64,000 bases of DNA. It comes from Tenacibaculum adriaticum (GTDB taxonomy: Bacteria; Bacteroidota; Bacteroidia; Flavobacteriales; Flavobacteriaceae). The first letter of the stretch is position 1, and the number at the start of each line of letters is the position of its first letter. The notes beneath the pieces were generated by a model. That model saw nothing but the letters and a program-made list of their open reading frames with translations, was not told where the DNA came from and ran no database searches. This document shows positions 26,290 through 34,690 of the stretch, piece after piece. Made by a program: the position numbers and the translations under genes. Location of the stretch: contig NZ_VNIA01000002.1 of NCBI RefSeq assembly GCF_008124875.1, forward strand, positions 558,001-622,000. The letters are read 5' to 3'.

Positions 26290-27210
26290 ATGGCTAAGAA
26301 GCGACCATATAGAGTAAAAACAATCAGTGAATTTCATCGATTAAAAGGGTTGCCACAACCTGAACATCCGTTAATAAGCGTGATAGATTATGGAGAAATA
26401 AAATGTGATCCTGATGTTAGTATCAAAAATTGGATTTTTGATTTTTACAATATTTCTATTAAACGTGGGTTAAATGCTAAGTTAAAATACGGACAACAAG
26501 AATATGATTTTGACAATGGGGTGATGTTTTTTATTTCACCCAATCAAGTCTTTGGGATTGAACCTGGAGTAGATCATACAGCGATTCGTTCAGGTTGGAT
26601 GCTCCTTATTCATCCCGATTTTTTTTGGGACTCCTCTTTAGCTAAAAATATAAAACAATACGAATACTTTGATTATTCGGTAAACGAAGCCTTATTTCTT
26701 TCTGAAAAAGAAGAAAACACACTAAAAGATATTATACAGAAAATTAAACAAGAATATCATTCTAATATTGATGAATTTAGTCAAAGTATTATCATTTCTC
26801 ACTTAGAAGCATTACTTAATTATTCTGATAGATTTTTTCAACGCCAATTCATCACACGAAAAAAAGCAAATCATCAAGTTCTTAACCGTTTAGAAAAATT
26901 ACTAGAAGATTATTTTAATAGTGAAGAGTTACTTAGAAATGGCCTGCCAACTGTTCAATACATTTCAGAAACATTAAATATTTCTCCTAATTATTTACGT
27001 GGATTACTCAAGACATTAACAGGACAAAATACACAGCAACACATCCACGAAAAATTGATAGAAAAAGCTAAAGAAAAACTCTCCACCACCAATTTATCGG
27101 TAAGTGAAATTGCGTACGAATTAGGTTTTGAACACTCGCAATCGTTTAGTAAACTGTTTAAAAGTAAAACCGATGTGTCTCCTTTAGAATTTAGAGCATC
27201 GTTTAATTAA
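26290..27210 (+). CDS. AraC-family transcriptional regulator (copy 1)
   Basis: The 306-residue protein has an N-terminal cupin-like sensor region and a C-terminal double helix-turn-helix (about 205-306), with VQYISETLNISPNYLRGLLK as the first and NLSVSEIAYELGFEHSQSF as the second recognition unit. It is a clear paralogue of the gene at 28948: both share PEHPLISVIDYGE/PEHPLVSLIDYSK, LKYGQQEYDFD and an almost identical last 50 residues. It follows the NmrA-like gene closely and precedes a dehydrogenase pair, so it likely controls one or both. Confidence 0.92.
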   Translation: MAKKRPYRVKTISEFHRLKGLPQPEHPLISVIDYGEIKCDPDVSIKNWIFDFYNISIKRGLNAKLKYGQQEYDFDNGVMFFISPNQVFGIEPGVDHTAIRSGWMLLIHPDFFWDSSLAKNIKQYEYFDYSVNEALFLSEKEENTLKDIIQKIKQEYHSNIDEFSQSIIISHLEALLNYSDRFFQRQFITRKKANHQVLNRLEKLLEDYFNSEELLRNGLPTVQYISETLNISPNYLRGLLKTLTGQNTQQHIHEKLIEKAKEKLSTTNLSVSEIAYELGFEHSQSFSKLFKSKTDVSPLEFRASFN

Positions 27211-27325
27211 TTATATAACACAGCTATTATTTCAGTTACAACAACCATAGATACGGTTACATAAATTCTCTAATGTAAACTGAACTTTGTAGTGTCATTA
27301 TTATTCACTTTCAAAAATTAAAAAA

Positions 27326-28165
27326 ATGGACACAAAAAAAGTATGGTTGGTAACAGGAGCTTCCAAAGGATTGGGGCTTTCGTTAGTAAAAAAATTATTA
27401 GAAAAAGGGTATAAAGTAGCAGCTACTTCAAGAAATGTAAATGACTTAAAAGAAGCTGTTGGTGTTGAATCGTCTAACTTCCTCCCGCTTCAGGTTGATT
27501 TGGTAAGTAACCAAAGTGTGGCAGATGCAATTGCAAACATTATAAAGTCTTTTGGAGTCATTGATGTGATTGTAAACAATGCTGGTTACGGACAAGCAGG
27601 AACCTTAGAAGAATTAAGTGATGAAGAGTCTCGTAAAAACTTTGACGTGAATGTTTTTGGGGCATTAAATGTTATCCGTAAAGTGATGCCTCATTTACGT
27701 GCGAAAAAATCAGGACATATTTTTAATATTTCTTCTGTTGCTGGTTTTATTGGTAATTTTCCGAGTTTCGGGATTTACTGTGCTTCTAAATATGCTGTAG
27801 TGGGCTTTACCGAAGCGCTTTCTGCAGAAGCAAAAGATTTTGGAATTAAGGCAACCGTAGTGTATCCAGGTTATTTCCGTACTAATTTTTTAGATGAAGG
27901 TTCTTTTAATCTTCCTAAAAACCCAATTTCAGATTATGCTGATGCTAGAGCTATTGAAAAATTACATACGGATGAAATTAGAGGAAACCAAGCAGGTGAT
28001 CCTGAGAAAGCAGCAAATGTTTTGATTAAAATTGCTAAAACTAAAAATCCTCCTTTACATTTGTTTTTAGGAAGTGATGCCTATCAATATGCAAAGCAAA
28101 AATTAGAAATAATCGAAAATGAAATGACAGTGAATGAAGCCCTAGCAACATCAACTGATTATTAA
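27326..28165 (+). CDS. short-chain dehydrogenase/reductase (classical type)
   Basis: The 279-residue enzyme has the classical SDR signature: the cofactor loop VTGASKGLGLSLVKKLLEKG, NNAGYG, the catalytic serine in FNISSVAGFIGNFPSFGIY and YCASKYAVVGFTEAL, the YxxxK pair. The TSRN after the second strand suggests NADP(H). The tail GDPEKAANVLIKIA is common in oxidoreductases of this subgroup, which act on diverse small carbonyl compounds. It is 16 bases ahead of a second SDR, and both lie between two paralogous AraC genes. The 10-base block AACTTTGTAG at 27283 recurs upstream of the NmrA-like gene. Confidence 0.92.
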   Translation: MDTKKVWLVTGASKGLGLSLVKKLLEKGYKVAATSRNVNDLKEAVGVESSNFLPLQVDLVSNQSVADAIANIIKSFGVIDVIVNNAGYGQAGTLEELSDEESRKNFDVNVFGALNVIRKVMPHLRAKKSGHIFNISSVAGFIGNFPSFGIYCASKYAVVGFTEALSAEAKDFGIKATVVYPGYFRTNFLDEGSFNLPKNPISDYADARAIEKLHTDEIRGNQAGDPEKAANVLIKIAKTKNPPLHLFLGSDAYQYAKQKLEIIENEMTVNEALATSTDY

Positions 28166-28181
28166 CTAAAATTTTATAAAA

Positions 28182-28940
28182 ATGAAAAACAAAATAGCAC
28201 TAATTACAGGAGGAAGTAGAGGTTTAGGTCGAGATATGGCTATTAATATCGCTAAAAAAGGAATCGATATTATCTTTACTTATCATGCTAACAAATCAGC
28301 AGCAGAAGAAGTTATTGCTGAAATTGAAAAAATAGGACAAAAAGCAAAAGCGTTTCAACTGGACACAAGTAATATTAGCTCTTTTGATAATTTTTTTAGT
28401 GAATTATCATCTCATTTAAAATCAGAAAATGGAACTCCAAATTTTGATTTTCTAATCAATAATGCAGGAACTGGTATTTATAAACCGTTTGTTGAAACTA
28501 CAGAGCAAGATTTTGATGCCATGATAAATATTCACTTTAAAGGTGTTTATTTTTTTACACAAAAAGCGATTCCGTTTTTAAATGAAGGTGCTAGAATTAT
28601 TAATATTTCTTCTGGTTTAGCACGATTTACACTTCCAAACTCATCAGCATATGCATCAGCAAAAGGAGCAATAGAAGTATTTACACGTTATTTAGCAAAA
28701 GAATTAGCACCTAAAAAAATTGCTGCAAATATAGTGGCTCCAGGAGCTATTGGTACCGATTTTGGTGGTGGAGAAAACAAAACTAATGAACAAAAAAGAA
28801 ATATTGTAAGTAACTTTACTGCATTGGGTCGCATAGGTGAACCTGAAGATATTGGCGGTGTCGTTGCCTTTTTATGCTCTCCTGATGCTGGATGGATAAA
28901 CGGGCAACGTATTGAAGTAACTGGAGGAATGATGTTATAA
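28182..28940 (+). CDS. short-chain dehydrogenase/reductase (FabG-like)
   Basis: The 252-residue protein has the FabG-like layout: ALITGGSRGLGRDMAINIAKKG, NNAGTG, INISSGLARFTLPNSSAYASAKGAIEVF with the catalytic Ser-Tyr-Lys, and the typical C-terminus DIGGVVAFLCSPDAGWINGQ and EVTGGM. It could reduce or oxidise a range of hydroxy/keto compounds; the substrate is not visible. It is co-transcribed with the SDR before it and is followed after seven bases by the second AraC copy. Confidence 0.93.
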   Translation: MKNKIALITGGSRGLGRDMAINIAKKGIDIIFTYHANKSAAEEVIAEIEKIGQKAKAFQLDTSNISSFDNFFSELSSHLKSENGTPNFDFLINNAGTGIYKPFVETTEQDFDAMINIHFKGVYFFTQKAIPFLNEGARIINISSGLARFTLPNSSAYASAKGAIEVFTRYLAKELAPKKIAANIVAPGAIGTDFGGGENKTNEQKRNIVSNFTALGRIGEPEDIGGVVAFLCSPDAGWINGQRIEVTGGMML

Positions 28941-28947
28941 TGTATAG

Positions 28948-29868
28948 ATGAAAAAACAGATAGAAAGATTTAAGTCGATAAACGAATATCATAAACTAGC
29001 AAACTTACCAAAGCCAGAGCATCCTTTGGTAAGTTTAATAGATTATAGTAAAGTAGATTATCAAGTTGAAGCAGGTGTCGAATTAACTTGGATTCAAGAT
29101 TATTATTCTATTGCTTTAAAAAGAAACATCAATGTAAAGTTACGTTATGGTCAACAAGAATATGATTTTGACGAAGGGTTAATGTCTTTCTTTTCTCCAG
29201 GGCAATTAATGAATATGACCTTAAACAGACAAACAAATCCTAAACCTTCTGGTTGGATATTATTGCTACATCCTGATTTTTTATGGAATACCCCTTTGGC
29301 AAAAAGCATCAAAAACTACGATTTCTTAGGCTATGCAGTTAATGAATCGTTATTTCTTTCAGAAAAAGAAGAAGTGTTAATTGCTAATATTATGAAGAAT
29401 ATTCAACAAGAATATCACGCTAATATTGATCGGTTTAGTCAAAATATTATCATTTCTCAAATAGAAGTTTTGCTAAATTATGCAGAACGTTTTTATCAGC
29501 GTCAGTTTATTACACGAAAAATAAGCAATCATCAAATTTTAGGTCAGTTAGAAAAAACACTAACCAATTATTTTAATAATGACTCTTTAGCTATTGACGG
29601 ATTACCAACAGTACAATACATTTCAGAGCAATTAAATGTGTCGCCTAATTACTTAAGTAGTTTGTTAAAAAGTCTTACAGGACAAAGCACACAACAACAC
29701 ATTCACGAAAAACTGATTGAAAAAGCCAAAGAAAAACTATCTACCACCAATTTATCGGTAAGTGAAATTGCTTATGAATTAGGTTTTGAACATTCGCAAT
29801 CGTTTAGCAGATTATTTAAGAGTAAAACTAACATCTCTCCTGTAGAATTCAGGCTGTCTTTTAATTAA
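28948..29868 (+). CDS. AraC-family transcriptional regulator (copy 2)
   Basis: This 306-residue protein is of equal length to the AraC regulator at 26290 and its close paralogue. Their DNA-binding tails are nearly identical (VSEIAYELGFEHSQSF in both; KLFKSKTDVSP versus RLFKSKTNISP), while the sensor halves have diverged more. Two such regulators with almost the same recognition helices could compete for the same operator and respond to different signals. It closes the SDR operon; after its stop a worn copy of the attC-like repeat is visible. Confidence 0.92.
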   Translation: MKKQIERFKSINEYHKLANLPKPEHPLVSLIDYSKVDYQVEAGVELTWIQDYYSIALKRNINVKLRYGQQEYDFDEGLMSFFSPGQLMNMTLNRQTNPKPSGWILLLHPDFLWNTPLAKSIKNYDFLGYAVNESLFLSEKEEVLIANIMKNIQQEYHANIDRFSQNIIISQIEVLLNYAERFYQRQFITRKISNHQILGQLEKTLTNYFNNDSLAIDGLPTVQYISEQLNVSPNYLSSLLKSLTGQSTQQHIHEKLIEKAKEKLSTTNLSVSEIAYELGFEHSQSFSRLFKSKTNISPVEFRLSFN

Positions 29869-29965
29869 CAAAGTGTACCATTTGTATAATTTACGGTGTC
29901 TTCTCTCCTATTTATAAAATCCTACGGATCTTTCGATAATCCGAAGCAATTTTAGTAAATTAGCA
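29868..29965. repeat. worn copy of the attC-like palindrome (E0)
   Basis: Blocks AACAAAGTG, GTATAATTTA, AAAATCCTACGGAT and TTTAGTAAATTAGC occur in the same order and spacing as in the left part of E1-E4, but the central stem is disturbed and no matching right end is seen. I read it as a degenerate relative. Confidence 0.4.
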
Positions 29966-30015
29966 ATATTAAGAGACTGAATACAAAGTGATTACTCACT
30001 ATATTTCTACATACG

Positions 30016-30849
30016 ATGCCTATTAACAACATACCCGATTTGTATCTAAACAATCCTTCTTTGAGGCCAGATCTTTTTGTGTATGATTTTAAAATGACTG
30101 AGGAAACCATTAAAGCAAAAGTCAATTTAAAAATGCACATGTTTAGTTTTTTACAAACAGGTAAAAAGCAAGTCCATTTTTCTAATGATGCTGTGTTGGT
30201 AGACAACAAACATTCCTTACTCATAAAAAAAGGAAACTGTTTATGGAGCGAGTTGTTAGATACCGAAGATACCTATTATTGTAAACTCTTATTCTTTTCC
30301 GAACATCGCTTACACGAGTTTCTTAAAAAACATGTAAAAGACAAAGAACCACATCAAGAAACACCTTTATATTTCGCCATCGAAAACGATACCTATTTAA
30401 CTTCGTATCTAAATTCATTAGCAACCATCATTACTGCGCCACCTACATTTATGGATGATTTGCTATCGGTAAAGTTTGACGAGTTAATGCTCTATTTAAT
30501 CAACAAATACAAGAGTGATTTTGAAAGTTATTTATTGTCGTTAATTACTAAAGAGGAATCCTCTTTCAAAAACAACATAGAAGAAAACACCTACTCTACT
30601 CTTACCTTAGAAGAAATTGCCTTTTTATGCAATATGAGTCTTTCTACCTTTAAGCGTCATTTTATAAAAACCTACAATGTATCTCCAGGTAAATGGTTAC
30701 GAGATAAACGACTCTTAAAAGCCAAAGAGTTACTAGAAAAAGGAGAGTTCATCTCTTCAGATATTTATTTAGATTTAGGCTACAACAACCTTTCTAACTT
30801 CAGTACTGCCTTTAAAAATAAATTTGGCATGAATCCTTCGGAAGTATAA
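30016..30849 (+). CDS. AraC-family transcriptional regulator (distinct from the paralogous pair)
   Basis: The 277-residue regulator has a sensor half (about 1-170) with FLQTGKKQVHF and DTYYCKLLFF, and a double helix-turn-helix at the end: TLEEIAFLCNMSLSTFKRHF and DIYLDLGYNNLSNFSTAFKNKF. The tail GMNPSEV is typical of the family. Its sequence is not close to the two 306-residue regulators nearby. It lies 135 bases upstream of the GlcG-like gene and the formaldehyde dehydrogenase, both on the same strand, which makes that operon its most likely target. Confidence 0.9.
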   Translation: MPINNIPDLYLNNPSLRPDLFVYDFKMTEETIKAKVNLKMHMFSFLQTGKKQVHFSNDAVLVDNKHSLLIKKGNCLWSELLDTEDTYYCKLLFFSEHRLHEFLKKHVKDKEPHQETPLYFAIENDTYLTSYLNSLATIITAPPTFMDDLLSVKFDELMLYLINKYKSDFESYLLSLITKEESSFKNNIEENTYSTLTLEEIAFLCNMSLSTFKRHFIKTYNVSPGKWLRDKRLLKAKELLEKGEFISSDIYLDLGYNNLSNFSTAFKNKFGMNPSEV

Positions 30850-30984
30850 TTCCACTCTTTTCAAAAGCAATTTTACACTCTAAAAATTGACCTTTTTTCA
30901 TAAGCAAATGAACTGATTTCGTAATCAACTACGTTTATTTGGTTTGTACCTTAGGTGTTATAACAAACATAAAACCAAAAAATT

Positions 30985-31383
30985 ATGAATATTACGTTAA
31001 AACAAGCTGAAAAAATGATTGCAGCTGCTAAAAACAAAGCAACAGCAATAGATACAAAAATGAACATTGCCATTGTAGATGCAGGTGCCAATTTAATTGC
31101 CTTTGCACGTATGGATGGTGCTTGGTTAGGTTCTTTAGACATTTCTATTAAAAAAGCGAAAACAGCGCGTTTTTTTGATATGAATACAGGCGTTATTGGA
31201 GAGTTATCGCAACCCGGAGGTTCTTTATACAACATAGAACATTCTAATGGTGGACTTATTACTTTCCCCGGAGGTGTCCCTGTAATAGATGATAATGGAA
31301 ATGTTGTCGGAGCTATTGGTGTAAGCGGAAGCTCTGTAGAAAACGATCATGCAGTGGCAGAAGCAGGAGCCTCAGCACTTTAG
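30985..31383 (+). CDS. GlcG/HbpS-family haem-binding-like protein
   Basis: The 132-residue protein matches the small GlcG/HbpS (DUF336) family: [57 protein letters not shown] (in parts [20 protein letters not shown] and [12 protein letters not shown]) and [20 protein letters not shown]. Relatives bind haem or a corrinoid in Streptomyces and accompany glycolate oxidation genes in Escherichia. Here it lies 64 bases ahead of a zinc dehydrogenase and probably supports its pathway; the ligand cannot be stated. Confidence 0.88.
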   Translation: MNITLKQAEKMIAAAKNKATAIDTKMNIAIVDAGANLIAFARMDGAWLGSLDISIKKAKTARFFDMNTGVIGELSQPGGSLYNIEHSNGGLITFPGGVPVIDDNGNVVGAIGVSGSSVENDHAVAEAGASAL

Positions 31384-31447
31384 AAGAATATCGTAATGAA
31401 ACACTATAAAACAATCCCCATTTTTTACAAACTTAAATCATAAAAAC

Positions 31448-32635
31448 ATGTCTACAAACAGAGGAATTGCCTACATAAAACCAGGCGTAGTAGAAGTACA
31501 AGATATTGGATACCCCAAACTCGCTTTAGGGGATAGAAAATGTAATCATGGTGTTATTTTAAAAGTCGTTTCTACCAATATTTGTGGAAGCGATCAACAC
31601 ATGGTACGTGGACGAACCACAGCACCTGAAGGATTAATTTTGGGCCATGAAATTACGGGGATTGTTATAGAAAAAGGAAGCGATGTAGAGTTTATGAATA
31701 TTGGCGATTTGGTCTCCGTACCGTTTAATATTGCCTGTGGTCGTTGCAGAAACTGTAAAGAACAACAAACCGGTATTTGCGAAAATGTAAATGAAGCCAG
31801 ACCCGGTGCTGCGTATGGGTATGTAGATATGGGTGGATGGATTGGCGGACAATCGGAATATGTAATGGTGCCCTATGCTGATTTTAACTTGTTGAAAATT
31901 CCGAATAAAGACCAAGCAATGGAAAAAATTCGCGATCTTACTTTGCTATCAGATATTCTTCCTACCGGATATCATGGTGCCGTAACCGCAGGCGTAAAAC
32001 CAGGTGCCATCGTGTATGTTGCCGGTGCAGGACCTGTGGGTCTTGCTTGTGCTGCTTCTTGCCATTTATTAGGCGCTGCCGTAGTTATTGTAGGCGATAT
32101 GATTCCTGAGCGTTTGGCACAAGCCAGAAGCTTTGGTTGCGAAACGGTAGATTTACGTAAAGATGCCACACTCGCAGAACAAATTGAAGAAATTGTGGGC
32201 GTACCAGAAGTAGATTGCACGGTAGACTGTGTGGGGTTTGAAGCCAGAGGGCATGGTGCAAGTGCTGGTGTAGAGCAACCTGCCACGGTATTAAATGCCG
32301 CTATGGAAGTAACCAGAGCTGGTGGTGGTATAGGTATACCTGGTTTATATGTAACGGGAGACCCAGGAGCAAAAACTGAAGCTGCCAAAATTGGAAACTT
32401 AAGCATTCGTATAGGTTTAGGTTGGGCAAAATCGCATCATTTTCATACTGGGCAATGCCCCGTAATGCATTATAACCGTAACTTAATGCAAGCCATTTTA
32501 CACAATAAAATTAAAATTGCCGATGCCGTTAACGTACAAGTAATTAGTTTAGACGACGGCCCCAAAGGATATGCCGATTTTGATAAAGGTGCCGCTAAAA
32601 AGTTCGTAATCGACCCACATGGAATGATACACTAG
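31448..32635 (+). CDS. fdhA: glutathione-independent formaldehyde dehydrogenase-like zinc enzyme
   Basis: The 395-residue protein is a medium-chain zinc dehydrogenase of the Pseudomonas formaldehyde dismutase/dehydrogenase type. STNICGSDQHMVRGR and GLILGHEITG carry catalytic zinc ligands, and CGRCRNCKEQQTGICENV holds the four cysteines of the structural zinc. The Rossmann loop VYVAGAGPVGLACAASCHLLG is intact. The long insertion and the end DPHGMI separate this group from ordinary alcohol dehydrogenases. It oxidises formaldehyde and other small aldehydes with a tightly held NAD. The GC content is visibly higher than in the surrounding genes, which hints at acquisition from another source. Confidence 0.88.
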   Translation: MSTNRGIAYIKPGVVEVQDIGYPKLALGDRKCNHGVILKVVSTNICGSDQHMVRGRTTAPEGLILGHEITGIVIEKGSDVEFMNIGDLVSVPFNIACGRCRNCKEQQTGICENVNEARPGAAYGYVDMGGWIGGQSEYVMVPYADFNLLKIPNKDQAMEKIRDLTLLSDILPTGYHGAVTAGVKPGAIVYVAGAGPVGLACAASCHLLGAAVVIVGDMIPERLAQARSFGCETVDLRKDATLAEQIEEIVGVPEVDCTVDCVGFEARGHGASAGVEQPATVLNAAMEVTRAGGGIGIPGLYVTGDPGAKTEAAKIGNLSIRIGLGWAKSHHFHTGQCPVMHYNRNLMQAILHNKIKIADAVNVQVISLDDGPKGYADFDKGAAKKFVIDPHGMIH

Positions 32636-32655
32636 TGTAATTGATGAAATCCTGT

Positions 32656-32772
32656 CTATTCGAGTGAAGTTTACGATTGAAATGAGTAAAAATTGTATCG
32701 GGAATACATGTTTTAGGTTCTAAAATGGTTCTCGATACATTTTTTTTCAAAAAACTACTCGAACTGACAAAC
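32656..32772. repeat. TCTCGATACAT/CTACTCGAACTGACA palindromic element, copy 1
   Basis: Two half-elements are visible: TTCGAGTGAAGTTTACGATT...GTATCGGGAA (32659-32704) and GGTTCTCGATACAT...CTACTCGAACTGACAAA (32727-32771). The second is close to 50299-50347. The halves can pair with each other. It is the first part of a 618-base stretch (32636-33253) without a gene, made almost only of repeats. Confidence 0.7.
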
Positions 32773-32773
32773 C

Positions 32774-33013
32774 TCGTCATTACAAGGATTATTGAAATTA
32801 AAATATATTTTAATTGAAAATACCCAAACGAAGTTTGTGACGAAGTAATCTCATCAAAAAAAACAAATTGTTTCGTTTTATTCACAATGACAAAATCTGC
32901 ACGTCATTACGAGGAGGCACGACGAAGTAATCTTTCCAAAAAACAAATTTCTTCACTTTGCTCGCAATGACAAAATCTACACGTCATTACGAGGAGGCAC
33001 AACGAAGTAATCT
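32774..33013. repeat. CGTCATTACGAG-family repeats, three copies, one split and one truncated
   Basis: A first copy (32774-32891) is interrupted after CGTCATTACAAGG by about 50 foreign bases before CGAAGTAATCTC resumes. A second copy (32902-32971) is complete: CGTCATTACGAGGAGGCACGACGAAGTAATCT to CTTTGCTCGCAATGAC (in parts). A third (32982-33013) has only its left half. They belong to the same family as the array at 18109-18649. Confidence 0.85.
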
Positions 33014-33039
33014 CACTCAATTACATACCAAAAAATAAT

Positions 33040-33157
33040 CTTTAGGGTGAACCCCCCTTTTTTATTTTCGAAAATTCACACAATTAGCTACGGAAAATCA
33101 CAACCTTTTTTTTTTTTAGTATTTTCTTTTTAAGTTGATTAATAACGAGTTGTAACC
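33040..33157. repeat. dispersed intergenic element, short copy (with CTTTAGGGTGAA start)
   Basis: CTTTAGGGTGAACCCC, ACACAATTAGCTACGGAAAATCA and TAATAACGAGTTGTAACC recur in the same order at 37769-37958 (left part) and around 20340-20480 (right part). It precedes the first gene of the second cassette region. Confidence 0.65.
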
Positions 33158-33205
33158 AATTAAAAATTACCTACTTATAGGTATTTAGAAAATAAGATGA
33201 GTTTA

Positions 33206-33213
33206 TAATTTTG
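33206..33213 (+). promoter_or_regulatory. -7 promoter element for the gene pair at 33254
   Basis: TAATTTTG is an exact TAnnTTTG; TTTA at 33184-33187 with an 18-base spacer is a fair -33. It would drive the two coupled genes 33254 and 33625. Confidence 0.45.
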
Positions 33214-33253
33214 TTTTAGAATATTATTACTCATAAAATTTTAAACTACAGTT

Positions 33254-33628
33254 ATGAACCAAAAAATAATTTTATCACTAAACCAAGAAGAATTGGAAAA
33301 TTTTAGGGTTTTAGTTAAAAATAGTGATTTAGATCTCTTAAATGATTTAGTACAATTAGTTGTTTTGAAAGATGATCCAGAAAAATATATTAAAAGGAAA
33401 GTATTTGAAGCTTTGTCAGATTTAAGCGGGTTCAATATTAATGTTATTAATGAATCCCAAAAATTGAAATTTGATTTAGGCCTTACCAATTATCACAAAA
33501 AATCATTAAAAATTTATTTTCAACGAATTGTAAAAGATTTAAACTCAACTAAAATTATTTCCGTAACAGAATGCGAAAAATTGGAAAAAGTTTCTGATTG
33601 TTTAAAATTAGTAAAATCTAAATTATGA
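33254..33628 (+). CDS. hypothetical protein, 124 residues
   Basis: I do not recognise this family. The product is predicted to be cytosolic and mostly helical: an N-terminal LSLNQEELENFRVLVKN helix, LNDLVQLVVLKDDPEKYIKRK and a lysine-rich C-terminus, with no signal peptide or membrane segment. Its stop codon overlaps the start of the next gene (ATGA), so the two are translated as a pair and presumably work together or depend on each other. It has a good promoter and starts a cassette that ends with element E3. Confidence 0.6.
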   Translation: MNQKIILSLNQEELENFRVLVKNSDLDLLNDLVQLVVLKDDPEKYIKRKVFEALSDLSGFNINVINESQKLKFDLGLTNYHKKSLKIYFQRIVKDLNSTKIISVTECEKLEKVSDCLKLVKSKL

Positions 33629-34515
33629 AAAATATAATATATCTAATTGCATTTTCTTTTTTTGGGTACTCTTTAAACGCCCAAGATTCAAACACTTTTT
33701 TTAATCAAATTACATTAAGAAAGTCTTTTCAAAGTAAAAATGATAAAGCAGAACCTGCTATTATTACATACTCAAAGCCAAAAAACAAAAATGAATCTTG
33801 GTTATTAAATGCAGCTATAGGGATAAATGTTTTACCAAATACAACTAAAGCTTTAACTCTTTCTCCATATATAGAATACCATAAAAACACTTTAATTGAT
33901 AAGGAACAAGAGAATTTTCAAACTGGATTAGCCTTAGAATGGCAATTAAGGAATATTTCTACAAAGAAATGGACACCCGTGTTTATTTCATCCTTAAAAT
34001 ATAATGAAGATAAAATTAAGAATATTTCATCTTTTCAAGGTAATTATTATTTTACACCACTTTTAAAAGGTAAAGCAAAAGACCCTAAATATTTTTACAT
34101 ACCAAATACAGTTGTTGATTTTGGAAAACTATTTCAATTTGTTTATTCACCATATATAGGGATAGAGAATGAAAATAGATTTTCAACAGAAGATAGTTCG
34201 GATAAAGGATATATATATCGTGCATACTTTAGAATAACATCAAATATTTCTCTTTTCCCTTCCTGTGAAAAACTTAAAGAAAAATTTGAATTTAATATAG
34301 ATTGGCAGTATAGGTATAACATCCAGGAAAATGTTGATAATCTAAATAAGTTCAAACATAAATATTTTACTGCAAATTTCAATTATATATTTTTCACTAC
34401 CCAAGATGGAAAGAAATCAGCTAAAATTGGACTTGATTACACAAATGGTGAAAATCCATCAAAGAATTTTGAGGAACAATCTTTTTACGCTGTAAATTTA
34501 AAAATAAAATTTTAA
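33625..34515 (+). CDS. hypothetical exported beta-rich protein, possible outer-membrane barrel
   Basis: The 296-residue protein opens with a signal peptide (MKNIIYLIAFSFFGYSLNAQ). The rest alternates polar and hydrophobic residues, as in FYAVNLKIKF at the very end, which finishes with the terminal phenylalanine usual for outer-membrane beta-barrels. Strands such as SLKYNEDKIKNISSFQGNYYF and FTANFNYIFFTTQDGKKSAKIGLDYT (in parts) fit antiparallel hairpins. No specific family is recognised. It is coupled to the 124-residue protein before it. The protein at 37977 has the same general build, so each cassette block may encode one such barrel. Confidence 0.6.
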   Translation: MKNIIYLIAFSFFGYSLNAQDSNTFFNQITLRKSFQSKNDKAEPAIITYSKPKNKNESWLLNAAIGINVLPNTTKALTLSPYIEYHKNTLIDKEQENFQTGLALEWQLRNISTKKWTPVFISSLKYNEDKIKNISSFQGNYYFTPLLKGKAKDPKYFYIPNTVVDFGKLFQFVYSPYIGIENENRFSTEDSSDKGYIYRAYFRITSNISLFPSCEKLKEKFEFNIDWQYRYNIQENVDNLNKFKHKYFTANFNYIFFTTQDGKKSAKIGLDYTNGENPSKNFEEQSFYAVNLKIKF

Positions 34516-34531
34516 AAAAATTAAAATAACT

Positions 34532-34667
34532 GGTTACAAAACCGTGTATAGTTAATTGCTGCATTTAGCTTACTTACGAAAATCCTCGCGGATTTTAAGT
34601 AAGCCACAAGCAATTTTATAAACTTAGTTACTTAAACACTCAACAAACCATACACAAACCGTTAACA
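34532..34667. repeat. attC-like palindromic element E3
   Basis: GGTTACAAAACCGTGTATAGTT opens and AACAAACCATACACAAACCGTTAAC closes (in parts), with paired ends. The centre is a longer two-step hairpin: GCTTACTT (34568) with AAGTAAGC (34597) outside, and AAAATCC-TCGC-GGATTTT inside. It begins 17 bases after the barrel-like gene. Confidence 0.85.
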
Positions 34668-34690
34668 TTAATAAAACAAATAATCGAGAC

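Noticed and set aside
31972..32406. A long minus-strand open frame of 144 codons opposite the formaldehyde dehydrogenase.
   Set aside because: It is a shadow of the GC-richer dehydrogenase gene, whose motifs are all intact on the plus strand.
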